From NCBI GenBank assembly GCA_945860865.1, contig CAMARW010000004.1, positions 1 to 64,000 of the forward strand: a stretch of DNA of 64,000 nucleotides. Reading direction: 5' to 3'. The notes beneath the pieces were generated by a model. That model ran no database searches, was not told the origin of the DNA, and worked only from the letters and a program-made list of their open reading frames with translations. Below are positions 54,504 to 64,000 of this stretch, piece by piece. A program made the translations under genes and the position numbers. The DNA is from Chitinophaga pinensis (GTDB taxonomy: Bacteria; Bacteroidota; Bacteroidia; UKL13-3). Numbering within the stretch: position 1 is the first letter of the stretch; every line of letters starts with the position of its first letter.

Positions 54504-54971
54504 CTAATTCTTCCCATAAAACTTTTTCTTAACTTCAGTTAAAATGGGTGCCATTTGTTCGGCATTCTTATAACCGGGTACTAATTCAGAATTTTTTGTT
54601 TTGGGATAAATGAAAATGGTGGTTGGATAACCGCTAATTTGATTATTGCTAATTACCCTTGCTAATTGATCTCCTGAATAAACCCTACCTTCAAAATTGT
54701 ACATAACACCTTTTATTTCAGGATTAAATTTTACCGGAATAAAATCTTCATTTATAGCATTAATTATGTTTGGTTTTTCATAAGCATCTTTATCCATTCT
54801 TTTGCACCAGCCACACCATTCAGTATACACATCTACTATCATGATTTTATTTTTCTTCTTGGCTAATTCGTAACCTTTGTTAAAATCTAACCACTTAATC
54901 CCTTCTTCAGCTTTAAAGGAACTTCCAACCATTAAACTAAGCGCAAGGATTGCTATTATTCTAATTTTCAT
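54504..54971 (-). CDS. Secreted thioredoxin-like protein
   Basis: The 155-aa product has an N-terminal signal or anchor (residues 1-19) and a thioredoxin fold with VDVYTEWCGWCKRMD; Cys53 and Cys56 form the CGWC active site. A cis-proline follows in SGYPTTIFIYP. The form resembles DUF255-like/TlpA-type periplasmic thiol-disulfide proteins. It probably reduces or isomerises disulfides in the envelope. Confidence 0.88.
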   Translation of the reverse strand: MKIRIIAILALSLMVGSSFKAEEGIKWLDFNKGYELAKKKNKIMIVDVYTEWCGWCKRMDKDAYEKPNIINAINEDFIPVKFNPEIKGVMYNFEGRVYSGDQLARVISNNQISGYPTTIFIYPKTKNSELVPGYKNAEQMAPILTEVKKKFYGKN

Positions 54972-55056
54972 ATTATGTTTTTTGTTTTAGCTTTCAATAA
55001 CCGTTCCAATCAATTAATCAGTCTCAAATTAACGAAATAAAAAAGATAAAATTTTC

Positions 55057-56310
55057 TTAATTCTGCTCGGCCATGTTTATTACCTTCTCTGAATTGTACA
55101 AACCATTTTTTAGCTTTTCCCTTATTTCTTTGAATGCCTCGATAGTTATTTGTGCTTGCTCTACCGTGTGCACCGCAGTTGGAATTAATCGCAATAAAAT
55201 CATGCCTTTTGGTATAACTGGATATACAACCACCGAGCAAAAAATTTGGTAGTTCTCTCTTAGGTCGTGAACCACAGAAGTAGATTCAGCCACTGTTCCA
55301 TGCATAATCACAGGAGATACTGGCGAATTGGTTCTGCCCAAATCAAATCCTTCTGCTTTTAATCCGCTTTGTAAAGCGCGCACAACTGTCCATAAGTTCT
55401 CTCTGTATTCTGGGTGTTTTCTAATTAAATCTAAACGTTTTATTGCACCAATTACAATGGGCATGGGTACAGATTTAGCATAAATTTGAGAGCGTAAATT
55501 GTATCTTAAAAATTTTACTACTTCTTTATCTGCAGCAATAAAACCACCAATTAATGCCATAGATTTAGCAAATGTTCCAAAGTATATGTCTATTCCATCC
55601 TGGCAACCTTGTTCTTCTCCTGTTCCAGCACCTGTTTTTCCCATAGTGCCAAATCCGTGGGCATCGTCTACAAATAGTCTAAAGTTATATTGTTCCTTAA
55701 GCGCAACTACTTCTTTGAGTTTACCCTGTGCACCAGTCATACCAAAAACACCTTCTGTAATAACCAAAATGGCTCCGCCAGATTCTTGGGTTAATCTGGT
55801 AGCACGCTGTAATTGCTTCTCCAAACTGGCCATATCATTGTGCTCAAATACAAATCTTTTGCCCATATGCAAGCGCACACCATCTACAATACATGCATGA
55901 CTTTCGGCATCATATACAATTACATCATGTCTGTCAACCAATGCATCAATGGTACTAACCATTCCTTGGTAGCCATAATTTAAAAGAACGGCATCTTCTT
56001 TTCCTTCAAAGGCTGCTAACTCGCGGTCTAATTGCTCATGATATGAAGAGTTTCCACTCATCATTCTGGCTCCCATTGGGTAGGCTAAACCGTAATCAGC
56101 TGCTGCTTGTGTATCTGCCGCTCTCACCTCAGGGTGGTTTGCTAAGCCTAAATAATTATTTAAACTCCAGTTCAACATCTTCTTTCCTCGAAATGTCATT
56201 TCTGGACTAATCTCTCCTTCTAATTTGGGGAACATGTAATAGCCATAGGCATCGTCAGCATATTGCCCTAGTGGACCGGCTTTCTTTTTGAGTTTCTCAA
56301 ATAAATCCAT
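55057..56310 (-). CDS. Kbl-like alpha-oxoamine synthase (PLP-dependent acyltransferase)
   Basis: The 417-aa product is an alpha-oxoamine synthase. It has WSLNNYLGLANHPEVR, YPMGARMMSGNS, YDAESHACIVDGVRL, VITEGVFGMTG, FVDDAHGFGTMGKTGAGTGE and the PLP lysine in FGTFAKSMALIGGF. Family members make 2-amino-3-oxobutyrate (Kbl), 8-amino-7-oxononanoate, or sphingoid bases. In Flavobacterium johnsoniae a Kbl-annotated homologue was shown to be the cysteate acyltransferase for sulfonolipid (capnine) synthesis; whether this gene is that enzyme or glycine C-acetyltransferase cannot be decided from the sequence. Confidence 0.9.
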   Translation of the reverse strand: MDLFEKLKKKAGPLGQYADDAYGYYMFPKLEGEISPEMTFRGKKMLNWSLNNYLGLANHPEVRAADTQAAADYGLAYPMGARMMSGNSSYHEQLDRELAAFEGKEDAVLLNYGYQGMVSTIDALVDRHDVIVYDAESHACIVDGVRLHMGKRFVFEHNDMASLEKQLQRATRLTQESGGAILVITEGVFGMTGAQGKLKEVVALKEQYNFRLFVDDAHGFGTMGKTGAGTGEEQGCQDGIDIYFGTFAKSMALIGGFIAADKEVVKFLRYNLRSQIYAKSVPMPIVIGAIKRLDLIRKHPEYRENLWTVVRALQSGLKAEGFDLGRTNSPVSPVIMHGTVAESTSVVHDLRENYQIFCSVVVYPVIPKGMILLRLIPTAVHTVEQAQITIEAFKEIREKLKNGLYNSEKVINMAEQN

Positions 56311-56370
56311 GATGTTTTAATTTTGGGTACGAAAATAATTAAAATTAAATCATCCTGAACCAAATAATAT

Positions 56371-58395
56371 CTAAAATCTAAATCTTACCTGACATTTTAC
56401 ATTACTTTCGTTTTGCGGGGTAAAAGCAACCCAATTTCCGGGTAAAAGTTCGTCTTCTGGAATATGATTAAAGGCATATTTAAAATGAAAATCGAGGTGT
56501 TTATTTATGCGGTATGAACCCAACACATAAACATAATAGCCATTGTTTTGAAACATTCTGTTTGCATAGCTTAGCGGCAAATCGCTTTCTGGCATGTATA
56601 GTCGGGCCGCATAATCTGAAACTTGATATAAACAATATCTAACTCTTAAACGCCATTTACTGTCTTTTGGCTGGTAATTAATATCATGAAAAATCAACGA
56701 ACCGTTTGTCCAAATGCCTTGGGTATTTTGTGCATTTACCCAATCTATCCTACACTGGTATCTCCATGATTCGTGCCATTCATAAGTTAACTGAACACGC
56801 CATTGGTGTTTGGCTATAGATTGCATTTTTAGGAGTTTGTCTTCCATTAAACTGCTGTGATTGCGTTCCAATAAAATGCTTCTAAATCGTGTTTCAATTT
56901 GAAATGTTTTACTAAAACTTCGGTGATAGGAAAGAAAAAAATCGGAACCTTTGGCCGATTTAAATCTTTGATAGGCAGCTGCCTTGGAATTAAATACATC
57001 AGCATAAAAACTAATAGTATGTCCTTTTTTGGGCTTAAAAATAAAGGCCCAATAAAGGCCCTTTTCGTTGCCTAAATTGCTTTGAGCCGACCAAGCATTG
57101 GCGCCTTGATTAGTATATAATGCATCATAGTCTCGGTATAAAATTAATCCATCTAATTTGCTATGAAGTGGAATAATTGTTTTAATAATAACTGCTTTTT
57201 CTTGCCAATTTTGCAAGGCTAATTCGTATTGTATGTTTATGTTTTTGAGCTGATAAGAGCCATAATTACTGCTATGTGTGTTTCTTTTTAGGTTTAAAAG
57301 GTCACTTATATTTTGGTTCGAACCAAAATGAAAGTTGCTTACTTGCTCTCTTTTTTGAAGGATAAATCCGAGTTGCCATTTCAATTTTATGAAGGTAAAA
57401 TGGAAGCCATAACTTTGTTGCAATGCATTTTTTCTTTTGGCAATTTCTTGAGGTGTTCTGTGTAAGCCGCTTAATAAAATACCCGACAGATGGTCTGTAG
57501 CCATTAAACTATCTGTGAATATGGTTGCACTCATTGGGCTAGCACTTAACCAAATATCCAAGTGTTTATTATGTTTTTGAAATGAAAGTCCAACACCTCT
57601 TAAAAAGCCCATTTCGCTCAAACTTCTGCTGGGCCTAATACCACTTTGTAGAATCTGGGTTTGAAATACCAAAGATGACTTTCCAGAAAAATGAGAACTA
57701 CCCACGCATAAACCGGTTCCCATATTTACATGGTAATCTCCTATAGCTAAGGTTTTTAAAGCTTTATTGCCTTTATATAAAAGGTGAAAGGTTTGAAAAT
57801 CGCCCCAAATTCCCCATTTTTCGCCAGCATCTTTCTCAAGTGCAAATCCCATATACCACTTCGTTTTGGATTGAAACCTGTACCTCAATGAAATATAATC
57901 TAAACTGCCAGCAAAATTTTCTGCAGGTATAGTATTAGTTGCAAAGGCTCTGCGGTTTTGTAAAATTATTTCGTGGTTACCTTGCTTAAATTTATCCCAT
58001 AAATTGCTATTGAGCGTAGTTTGTTGTTCTTCAACATAACAAAATTGATTGAGCAAATAAATATCATCTGCCTCCAAACCTTCCACCGCTTGAAACTCGT
58101 ATTTGCTTAAAAATAATCCATATTTTTCCCTATGTTCAATTATATTTTGAATTTGGCTTGGATTCAGAAAAAAGAATAATTCCAAATCTTGTTTGGTGGC
58201 TTTGTTTAGCTGTAAGGGGTGTTTTATCCATTCTTTTATGCTCAATTCTAGGTCGCTGCGGTCTGATTCTTCATTTTGATTTTCTAGCAAGCGTTCTAAA
58301 ATGTCTTCCATCCAAATTTCTTGCGAAACTTTTACTTGTGCTTTAAGCTGTAGCCAAAAAGCCCAGAAGATTAGAACTGTAAATAGTCTCTTCAT
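56371..58395 (-). CDS. Helix-hairpin-helix / outer-membrane barrel protein
   Basis: The 674-aa product has a signal peptide (residues 1-19, ending LKAQ) and an HHH-like region at about 50-110 (LQLNKATKQDLELFFFLNPS and YGLFLSKYEFQAVEGLEAD), a ComEA-type helix-hairpin-helix repeat. A long beta-rich C-terminus follows that ends in RFRF, suggesting an outer-membrane barrel. Proteins of this architecture recur in Bacteroidota with unknown role. It overlaps the 58392 gene by 4 bases, so the two are co-transcribed. Confidence 0.75.
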   Translation of the reverse strand: MKRLFTVLIFWAFWLQLKAQVKVSQEIWMEDILERLLENQNEESDRSDLELSIKEWIKHPLQLNKATKQDLELFFFLNPSQIQNIIEHREKYGLFLSKYEFQAVEGLEADDIYLLNQFCYVEEQQTTLNSNLWDKFKQGNHEIILQNRRAFATNTIPAENFAGSLDYISLRYRFQSKTKWYMGFALEKDAGEKWGIWGDFQTFHLLYKGNKALKTLAIGDYHVNMGTGLCVGSSHFSGKSSLVFQTQILQSGIRPSRSLSEMGFLRGVGLSFQKHNKHLDIWLSASPMSATIFTDSLMATDHLSGILLSGLHRTPQEIAKRKNALQQSYGFHFTFIKLKWQLGFILQKREQVSNFHFGSNQNISDLLNLKRNTHSSNYGSYQLKNINIQYELALQNWQEKAVIIKTIIPLHSKLDGLILYRDYDALYTNQGANAWSAQSNLGNEKGLYWAFIFKPKKGHTISFYADVFNSKAAAYQRFKSAKGSDFFLSYHRSFSKTFQIETRFRSILLERNHSSLMEDKLLKMQSIAKHQWRVQLTYEWHESWRYQCRIDWVNAQNTQGIWTNGSLIFHDINYQPKDSKWRLRVRYCLYQVSDYAARLYMPESDLPLSYANRMFQNNGYYVYVLGSYRINKHLDFHFKYAFNHIPEDELLPGNWVAFTPQNESNVKCQVRFRF

Positions 58396-59207
58396 GGCAA
58401 AAGGTAGTTGAGTTCGGTACTCGGACTAATTCCTAAAATTAAATTTAATTGTGCGCCAATTACCCAGTTGATGCTGCCTTTTTTCAATACAATTCCGCCC
58501 GAAAAGGAATCTAGTTTTTGAGTAAAACCCATACTAAAACTAATTTGTGGCTTAATTTTGTATAAAAGTCCAAAACGCAATATCCATGCTGCATTTTGTT
58601 GTGATTGACTTTCTGCCAAAAAGCTAATTTTATCGCTAAATTGATAAGCAATTCCTGCCTGAAAAAACTGTCCAATGGCTTGTTTTCTATCCAGTTTATA
58701 TTGGCTAGCCCAAGGATTTATTAGGTGAGTAGCAATTAATACTTGTTTATTAACTTTTAAAGTAAATCCCAACGACCCATATAAATTGTTTAAATTTTCT
58801 TGTAAATATTGCCTGCTATGAAGGTAGTTTAATGCAATACCTATGCTTAAATTTTTATTTAACTTTTTTGCTAAACCTAGGCTAAATAGTTGCTGTTTAA
58901 ACTGTTCATTTCCGGTTTGAACCAAAGCCAATCCAATGGGTATTTTTTTTATTTCGGTTTGAACCGAGAAGGCTGAAATAGACAGCTTTTTTTGCATAAA
59001 CGGCGTTTCGTGTGCAATGGCTAACTGCGTGTTTGGGTTCAAACCGAGGAGTGCTGGGTTGTTTAAACTAGAAAAGTTGGCTGCATAACAACTGCTAATA
59101 TTACCTATGAATATATTTTGAGAGCCATAGGACTTATTTGAAATTTGCGCCATTGCTTGGGTAGCCAATAGAATGGATAGGTAAATGGGTATTTTTTGGG
59201 GTTTCAT
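58392..59207 (-). CDS. Putative outer-membrane protein
   Basis: The 271-aa product has a signal peptide (residues 1-20, ending AMAQ). It has a beta-strand pattern starting YAANFSSLNNPALLGLNPNT, which resembles the N-terminal turn of PorV/FadL-like barrels, and a C-terminal NWVIGAQLNLILG. It is the first gene of a two-gene operon with the HHH protein. No named family is assigned with confidence. Three GGTTYRAACC palindromes fall within 132 bases of this gene. Confidence 0.65.
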   Translation of the reverse strand: MKPQKIPIYLSILLATQAMAQISNKSYGSQNIFIGNISSCYAANFSSLNNPALLGLNPNTQLAIAHETPFMQKKLSISAFSVQTEIKKIPIGLALVQTGNEQFKQQLFSLGLAKKLNKNLSIGIALNYLHSRQYLQENLNNLYGSLGFTLKVNKQVLIATHLINPWASQYKLDRKQAIGQFFQAGIAYQFSDKISFLAESQSQQNAAWILRFGLLYKIKPQISFSMGFTQKLDSFSGGIVLKKGSINWVIGAQLNLILGISPSTELNYLLP

Positions 59208-59304
59208 AAGCTAATTTTCCACCAATATCGCTATATTTAACAAATTGTTATTTGCTCAAAAAGCAAATAATAAATTTTAGCTATTGAAAATTCGCGGCAA
59301 TCCC

Positions 59305-59312
59305 TATTTTTG
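59305..59312 (+). promoter_or_regulatory. -7 element of the hppA promoter
   Basis: TATTTTTG matches TAnnTTTG, 38 bases before the chosen ATG at 59350. The ATTG at 59283-59286 is a weak -33 candidate at a spacing of 18. This position supports the 59350 start and not the TTG at 59284, which precedes the promoter. Confidence 0.5.
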
Positions 59313-59349
59313 CAAACTTGAAAAGAAAATACAACTTATAGGAAAAACT

Positions 59350-61749
59350 ATGACAGAAATTATTTACCTTATTCCCGCCCTTGGGGTGGTTGGCCTAATT
59401 GTAATGGCAATTAAAAGTGCTTGGGTTTCTAAGCAAGATGCTGGTGATGCTAAAATGCAAGAATTAGCTGGATATATTGCCGATGGTGCAATGGCTTTTT
59501 TGAAAGCTGAATGGAAAGTATTAGCCATCTTTGTTGCTTTTGCTGCGGCACTTTTGGCTTACTCTGGTACCATACACGAAATCAATGGAAAGCCTATCCA
59601 CTCTAGCTGGATTATTTCAATATCTTTTATAATAGGTGCTGTTTTCTCTGCAACTGCTGGTTACATAGGAATGAAAGTAGCAACCAAAGCAAATGTTAGA
59701 ACAACGCAAGCTGCCCGTACTAGTTTAAAGCAAGCCTTAAAGGTTTCTTTTACTGGTGGTACTGTGATGGGCTTAGGTGTAGCTGGATTAGCTGTTCTTG
59801 GTTTAGGTGGTTTATTTATAGTGTTCTTGCAAATATTTGCCGATTTAGGTGAAAACACCGTTATAACTGCTATCGAAGTTTTAACTGGTTTTTCGCTTGG
59901 TGCTGAATCTATTGCTCTTTTTGCGCGTGTAGGTGGCGGTATTTATACCAAAGCAGCCGATGTTGGTGCAGATTTAGTAGGTAAAGTTGAAGCTGGAATT
60001 CCAGAAGATGATGTGCGTAATCCTGCAACTATCGCCGATAATGTTGGTGATAATGTTGGTGATGTGGCTGGTATGGGTGCCGATTTATTTGGTTCTTATG
60101 TAGCCACTATTTTGGCAACCATGGTTTTGGGTCAAGAAATAAAAGTGGTTGATAACTTTGGTGGAATGTCGCCCATCTTATTACCAATGGTAATATGTGG
60201 TTTAGGTATTCTTTTCTCTATCGTAGGTACTTGGTTTGTTACCATTAAAGATGATAATTCAAACGTTCAAAATGCTTTAAATTTGGGAAATTGGTCGTCT
60301 ATGCTATTAACGGTAATTGCTTCTTATTTTATTGTAGATTGGATGTTGCCAGAAACTTTAAACCTACGTGGATATGAATTCTCTAAATTAAATGTATTCT
60401 ACGCCATTATAGTTGGAACCGTTGTAGGTGCCATTATGAGTATTGTGACTGAATATTACACTGCAATGGGTAAAGCTCCTGTTTTATCTATTATTCAGCA
60501 ATCATCTACCGGACATGCAACCAATATCATTGGTGGATTATCTGTAGGGATGAAATCTACTGTTATTCCTATTTTAACTTTAGCGGGTGGTATTATGGCT
60601 TCTTATTATTTTGCAGGTTTATATGGCGTTGCTATTGCCGCTGCAGGTATGATGGCCACTACTGCTATGCAATTAGCTATCGATGCCTTTGGCCCTATTG
60701 CAGATAACGCGGGTGGTATTGCCGAAATGAGTCAATTACCGCCAGAAGTTAGAGAAAGAACAGATAATTTAGATGCAGTTGGAAATACAACTGCCGCTAC
60801 TGGAAAAGGATTTGCTATTGCCTCTGCTGCTTTAACCTCACTTGCTTTATTTGCTGCATTTGTTGGAATTGCTGGTATTGATGCGATTGATATTTATAAA
60901 GCCAATGTTTTAGCAGGTTTGTTTGTAGGTGGTATGATTCCATTTATATTCTCAGCCTTGTGTATCCAAGCAGTTGGAAAAGCAGCGATGGATATGGTGC
61001 AAGAAGTTCGTCGCCAGTTTCGTGAAATTCCAGGTATTATGGAATACAAAGCCAAGCCTGAATACGAAAAATGTGTGGCTATCTCAACGCAAGCTTCTAT
61101 TCGTGAGATGATGTTGCCAGGTGCTATTGCTTTAATAACTCCTATTATAGTTGGTTTCCTTTTTGGACCTGAAGTATTAGGTGGATTATTAGCAGGTGTT
61201 ACCGTTTCTGGTGTTTTAATGGGAATCTTCCAGAGCAATGCTGGTGGTGCTTGGGATAACGCCAAAAAATCTTTCGAAAAAGGAGTGATGATAAATGGTG
61301 AAATGTTCTATAAAAAATCTGAGCCACACAAAGCTTCTGTAACAGGCGATACCGTTGGAGATCCTTTCAAAGATACTTCTGGCCCGTCTATGAACATTTT
61401 AATTAAATTAATGTCTATCGTTTCTTTGGTTATTGCTCCTTATATAGCTGTAGAAGGCGGATTGAAAGCAGATCAAGCAATGAAATTATACGGCGAAATG
61501 AATACCGCTGCAATGCATGCAGACCATAGTGCTTGTGGAGATGATATGAGCAAAACTTGCGATTGGAGCATGTGTAAAACCATGACCAAAGAAGAATGTG
61601 CTGCCTATTGCGATAGTACCGGATGTTCTGCTGAAGAAAAAGCAGCTTGCTTAAGCCTTTACGGAGCAGATGGTAAATTTGATGAAGCCAAGTGCAAAGA
61701 GATGTGTAAAGCAGAAAATAAAGACAATTGCTGCAGCGAAGAAAAATAA
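59350..61749 (+). CDS. hppA: Membrane-bound ion-translocating pyrophosphatase with cysteine-rich tail
   Basis: This enzyme pumps H+ or Na+ using pyrophosphate hydrolysis. The 799-aa product has about 16 membrane helices, catalytic loops [20 protein letters not shown] and [20 protein letters not shown], and [18 protein letters not shown], where Ala rather than Lys at the diagnostic site marks the K+-dependent class. The start at 59350 ([11 protein letters not shown]) is chosen because the 22 residues upstream begin with TTG and lie before the promoter. After the last helix an unusual tail of about 75 residues holds 11 cysteines (from [11 protein letters not shown] to NCCSEEK); family members normally end soon after the last helix. 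Confidence 0.95.
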   Translation: MTEIIYLIPALGVVGLIVMAIKSAWVSKQDAGDAKMQELAGYIADGAMAFLKAEWKVLAIFVAFAAALLAYSGTIHEINGKPIHSSWIISISFIIGAVFSATAGYIGMKVATKANVRTTQAARTSLKQALKVSFTGGTVMGLGVAGLAVLGLGGLFIVFLQIFADLGENTVITAIEVLTGFSLGAESIALFARVGGGIYTKAADVGADLVGKVEAGIPEDDVRNPATIADNVGDNVGDVAGMGADLFGSYVATILATMVLGQEIKVVDNFGGMSPILLPMVICGLGILFSIVGTWFVTIKDDNSNVQNALNLGNWSSMLLTVIASYFIVDWMLPETLNLRGYEFSKLNVFYAIIVGTVVGAIMSIVTEYYTAMGKAPVLSIIQQSSTGHATNIIGGLSVGMKSTVIPILTLAGGIMASYYFAGLYGVAIAAAGMMATTAMQLAIDAFGPIADNAGGIAEMSQLPPEVRERTDNLDAVGNTTAATGKGFAIASAALTSLALFAAFVGIAGIDAIDIYKANVLAGLFVGGMIPFIFSALCIQAVGKAAMDMVQEVRRQFREIPGIMEYKAKPEYEKCVAISTQASIREMMLPGAIALITPIIVGFLFGPEVLGGLLAGVTVSGVLMGIFQSNAGGAWDNAKKSFEKGVMINGEMFYKKSEPHKASVTGDTVGDPFKDTSGPSMNILIKLMSIVSLVIAPYIAVEGGLKADQAMKLYGEMNTAAMHADHSACGDDMSKTCDWSMCKTMTKEECAAYCDSTGCSAEEKAACLSLYGADGKFDEAKCKEMCKAENKDNCCSEEK

Positions 61750-61774
61750 GGTAGCAATCTTTAAGATATATTAT

Positions 61775-61810
61775 AAAACAAAAAAGCCGCTTAAGCGGCT
61801 TTTTTGTTTT
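61775..61810. terminator. Perfect palindrome terminator between hppA and the sigma-54 activator
   Basis: The 36-base sequence is a perfect palindrome: GCCGCTTAAGCGGC flanked by AAAACAAAAAA and its complement TTTTTTGTTTT. It can terminate transcription from both convergent genes. Confidence 0.92.
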
Positions 61811-61843
61811 ATAGGGTTGGAATAACCAAATTGTAAACTACTG

Positions 61844-63079
61844 TTACTCCAAATCATATTGCTTAATCTTTCTGTAAAGTGTGCGCTCAGAAATGCCCAA
61901 CTCTAGCGCAGCTTTCTTGCGTTTTCCATTATGCTTTTTTAACGATTTTCTTATTAGCTCAATCTCTTTTTCTTCCAAACTCAATGATTCTGGCTCTAAA
62001 TTATTTTCGGTTATATCTATAATTTGATTGTTGGCGTTGCTGTTTACTTGGGATTGTAAATTAACAAAATTGGGTTTTAAATCGTTGTTTTTAGGTTCTT
62101 CTCTCTTAAAGTTTTGTTGAAAATTGTTTGCAATGTCTGGATTATAATTGGTTTGATTGCCTTGCATCAAATCAAAAACAATAGATTTTAAATCGCTTAA
62201 ATCTTTACGTAAATCATATAAAACTTTGTAAAAAATATCTCTTTCACTAAACTGTTGCTCGGGTTGGTTTGAACCAATAAAAATGGGTAATCCAGGTTTT
62301 TCTGCTGGCAATACACGCGCCAACTCTGAACCTGAAACAATTTTATCTTCATCTAGTACCGATAATTGTTCGGCAATATTTTTTAACTGTCTAATATTTC
62401 CTGGCCATGAGTAATTTTGAATTAATTGTAAAGCTTCGGCCTCCAAAACAACTGGCTTCGAGCGGTATTTTTCTGCAAAATCAACGCTAAATTTTCTGAA
62501 TAATAAATGAATATCTTCTTTACGTTCTCTCAATGGCGGCACTTTAATAGGCACCGTTGATAATCTATAATACAAATCTTCTCTAAATTTGCCTTTATAG
62601 GATAGCTCCATCAAATCTCTATTGGTTGCCGCTACAATGCGCACATCAGTTTTCTGAACTTTACTTGAGCCAACTTTTATAAATTCGCCGCTTTCTAATA
62701 TGCGAAGTAATCTGGCTTGGGTTTCTAATGGAAGTTCGCCTATTTCATCCAAAAATATGGTGCCACCACTTACCGTTTCAAAATATCCTTTGCGGGTTTC
62801 ATGGGCACCTGTAAATGAACCTTTTTCATGGCCAAACAATTCGCTGTCTATTGTTCCTTCAGGTATTGCCCCGCAATTAACAGCTATAAATGGTCCATGT
62901 TTTCTGTTGCTTAATGCATGGATAATTTTAGAAAAGGCTTCTTTTCCTACACCACTTTCTCCATTTATTAGCACCGTTATATCTGTTGCCGCCACTTTAC
63001 CTGCAGTTTCTAAAGCCAGGTTGAGCAGGGGAGAGTTGCCAATTATTTCAAATCTTTGTTTTATATCTTGTTGGTTCAT
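61844..63079 (-). CDS. Sigma-54-dependent transcriptional activator (Fis-type)
   Basis: The 411-aa product activates sigma-54 promoters. Its AAA+ domain starts near residue 12 without an N-terminal receiver or sensor domain. It has Walker A INGESGVGKE (Gly40 to Glu47), the sigma-54 contact loop GSFTGA (87-92, more often GAFTGA), Walker B GGTIFLDEIGELPL and the arginine-finger region FREDLYYRLSTVPIKVPPLR. A long Asn/Gln-rich linker leads to a Fis helix-turn-helix (KKAALELGISERTLYRKIKQ). It is 2 bases from the upstream membrane gene, implying an operon. Confidence 0.93.
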   Translation of the reverse strand: MNQQDIKQRFEIIGNSPLLNLALETAGKVAATDITVLINGESGVGKEAFSKIIHALSNRKHGPFIAVNCGAIPEGTIDSELFGHEKGSFTGAHETRKGYFETVSGGTIFLDEIGELPLETQARLLRILESGEFIKVGSSKVQKTDVRIVAATNRDLMELSYKGKFREDLYYRLSTVPIKVPPLRERKEDIHLLFRKFSVDFAEKYRSKPVVLEAEALQLIQNYSWPGNIRQLKNIAEQLSVLDEDKIVSGSELARVLPAEKPGLPIFIGSNQPEQQFSERDIFYKVLYDLRKDLSDLKSIVFDLMQGNQTNYNPDIANNFQQNFKREEPKNNDLKPNFVNLQSQVNSNANNQIIDITENNLEPESLSLEEKEIELIRKSLKKHNGKRKKAALELGISERTLYRKIKQYDLE

Positions 63080-63081
63080 AA

Positions 63082-64000
63082 TTAATAAGGTTCTATTTGG
63101 TATAAAATTGGAATGCCAAGCATGCCTCTTCTAATTTCATACTTTATCTCGTTATAAATAGTAAGTGGATGTGTGGGTGATTTATCTAATTTTTTAAAAG
63201 TTCTTAACTTTGGGTAATCAATTAAATAATCATCGCTAAAATTAAAAGTAATCGATTGTGCATTTAACCTATCTTTATTTGGATCAGCTTGGTAATAGCT
63301 TGCAATTTTGTGACTCGAAATCTCGCTAGTAAAAGGATAAGCATACAATAGGTTTAGGCTCAGTAGCGCAGTTATTAAGCACGGACTAAATCCCAAAACA
63401 CTCACGGGTAAAAGAGTACCTAAGTGCTTATACAGGTAGATGCTTTTTAAATAAGGATAGAATATAAATCCACATACCAATCCTAGTATAACAACAATGC
63501 TAAAAACCTGATAGTTATGTATAAGCTGCCTTTCATGAATAAAATAGTAAACCATGGGGCAAATACTTAGTCCAAATAAGGGGAGATTATACGTCCAATG
63601 CCATTGCTTAAATTTGTAATGTATACTTATTTCTTTGGGTAATGGTGCGGCTAATTGTTTGCTGTTTAAGCTCTTAAAATTATAACTGTAATTCTCAGTG
63701 ATGTTTAATGGATTTTGGTTGAGTAAGCAGCAGAGGTGGGCATAGGTGTTGGGTAATTCTTTTTTTAAAACAACTGGTTTTTCAAAGAATATTTCTACAC
63801 AACGGGCAAAAACTTCAGCCATTTCTTCATTACTGTCCCAAATATGCAGAGCCATGCCTCGGTTTTGTTTGAATTCACATTCTTTTTTGATAATTAAAAA
63901 CCACTCTTCCAAATAACTGCCAAATTTTAAGTCGTAGTTTTTGCCATTAAGAACGGTTCTTACTAATGCTTTTGAATATTGTAATAAGCTTATGTTTTTG
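63082..64000 (-). CDS. Membrane protein of unknown function (5' end beyond window)
   Basis: The frame is open from 63082 to the right edge, so the true start lies beyond 64000; the sequence near the edge reads LLQYSKALVRTVLNGKNYDL in the same frame. It has a soluble N-terminal half and three to four hydrophobic segments in the middle (FGLSICPMVYYFI, VFSIVVILGLVCGFIFYPYL, LLPVSVLGFSPCLITALLSL), then a soluble C-terminal part. I recognise no domain. It is 2 bases upstream of the sigma-54 activator gene, so the two may form a sensory or regulatory pair. Confidence 0.7.
   Translation of the reverse strand, partial: KNISLLQYSKALVRTVLNGKNYDLKFGSYLEEWFLIIKKECEFKQNRGMALHIWDSNEEMAEVFARCVEIFFEKPVVLKKELPNTYAHLCCLLNQNPLNITENYSYNFKSLNSKQLAAPLPKEISIHYKFKQWHWTYNLPLFGLSICPMVYYFIHERQLIHNYQVFSIVVILGLVCGFIFYPYLKSIYLYKHLGTLLPVSVLGFSPCLITALLSLNLLYAYPFTSEISSHKIASYYQADPNKDRLNAQSITFNFSDDYLIDYPKLRTFKKLDKSPTHPLTIYNEIKYEIRRGMLGIPILYQIEPY

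Noticed and set aside
59284-59349. An N-terminal extension of the pyrophosphatase from TTG 59284
   Set aside because: It lies upstream of the -7 element, begins with TTG and adds residues not typical of the family; ATG 59350 is preferred.

Overview
The window is chromosomal DNA of a member of the phylum Bacteroidota. It is AT-rich, promoters fit the Bacteroidota consensus (TTTG, 18-20 bases, TAnnTTTG), and the gene families are typical of the phylum: a secreted protein with a type IX secretion sorting tail, a PorV/PorQ-like barrel, TonB receptors with carboxypeptidase-regulatory-like N-termini, a short AMP nucleosidase and a DUF3109 protein. I cannot place it below phylum level. No tRNA, rRNA, CRISPR array or transposase was seen.

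Region 1 (1 to about 5430) is accessory DNA and the most interesting part. Four consecutive units, all transcribed to the right, each end in a 120-150 bp imperfect palindrome laid out like an integron attC site. In every unit the first 14-16 bases after the upstream junction are nearly the reverse complement of the outer arm of the site at that unit's own 3' end. This is expected if each unit circularises as a cassette. The cargo is: (1) an unknown 116-aa protein plus a stand-alone WYL-domain protein; (2) a HigB/HigA toxin-antitoxin pair; (3) beta-carbonic anhydrase, a UspA-like protein and a SulP anion transporter, possibly an inorganic-carbon uptake set; (4) a ribbon-helix-helix antitoxin with a MazF-like toxin. 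The integrase would lie left of position 1 and is not visible.

Region 2 (5.4-12.3 kb) is a looser mix: a lipoprotein, gene remnants, an AraC regulator, a PDZ-hydrolase-BNR fusion, a 46-aa membrane peptide with a decayed copy 2.3 kb away, a TraB/GumN protein and a T9SS-secreted SGNH/PKD protein.

Region 3 (12.3-64 kb) is conserved chromosome. It covers a TonB receptor; NAD(P)HX repair (nnrE-nnrD fusion); a minus-strand operon with a nuclease, split MnmC functions and a dipeptide epimerase; a VWA/MoxR-type ATPase pair; AMP nucleosidase; an ABC exporter; a 2-oxoacid dehydrogenase E2; CTP synthase; YidC; TyrS; a surface-polysaccharide export and polymerisation block (Wzx-Wzz-Wzy/WaaL type); RNase HII; lipid and shikimate genes; EngB, PNP and LpxK; a LysM transglycosylase; lipoyl synthase; a Kbl-like acyltransferase; outer-membrane proteins; a membrane pyrophosphatase with a cysteine-rich tail; and a sigma-54 activator. 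The last gene runs off the right edge.

A second, DNA-level signal is the palindrome GGTTYRAACC. It occurs at least 12 times between 12 and 62 kb, in several reading frames and between genes, far more often than base composition predicts, and not at all in the first 12 kb.
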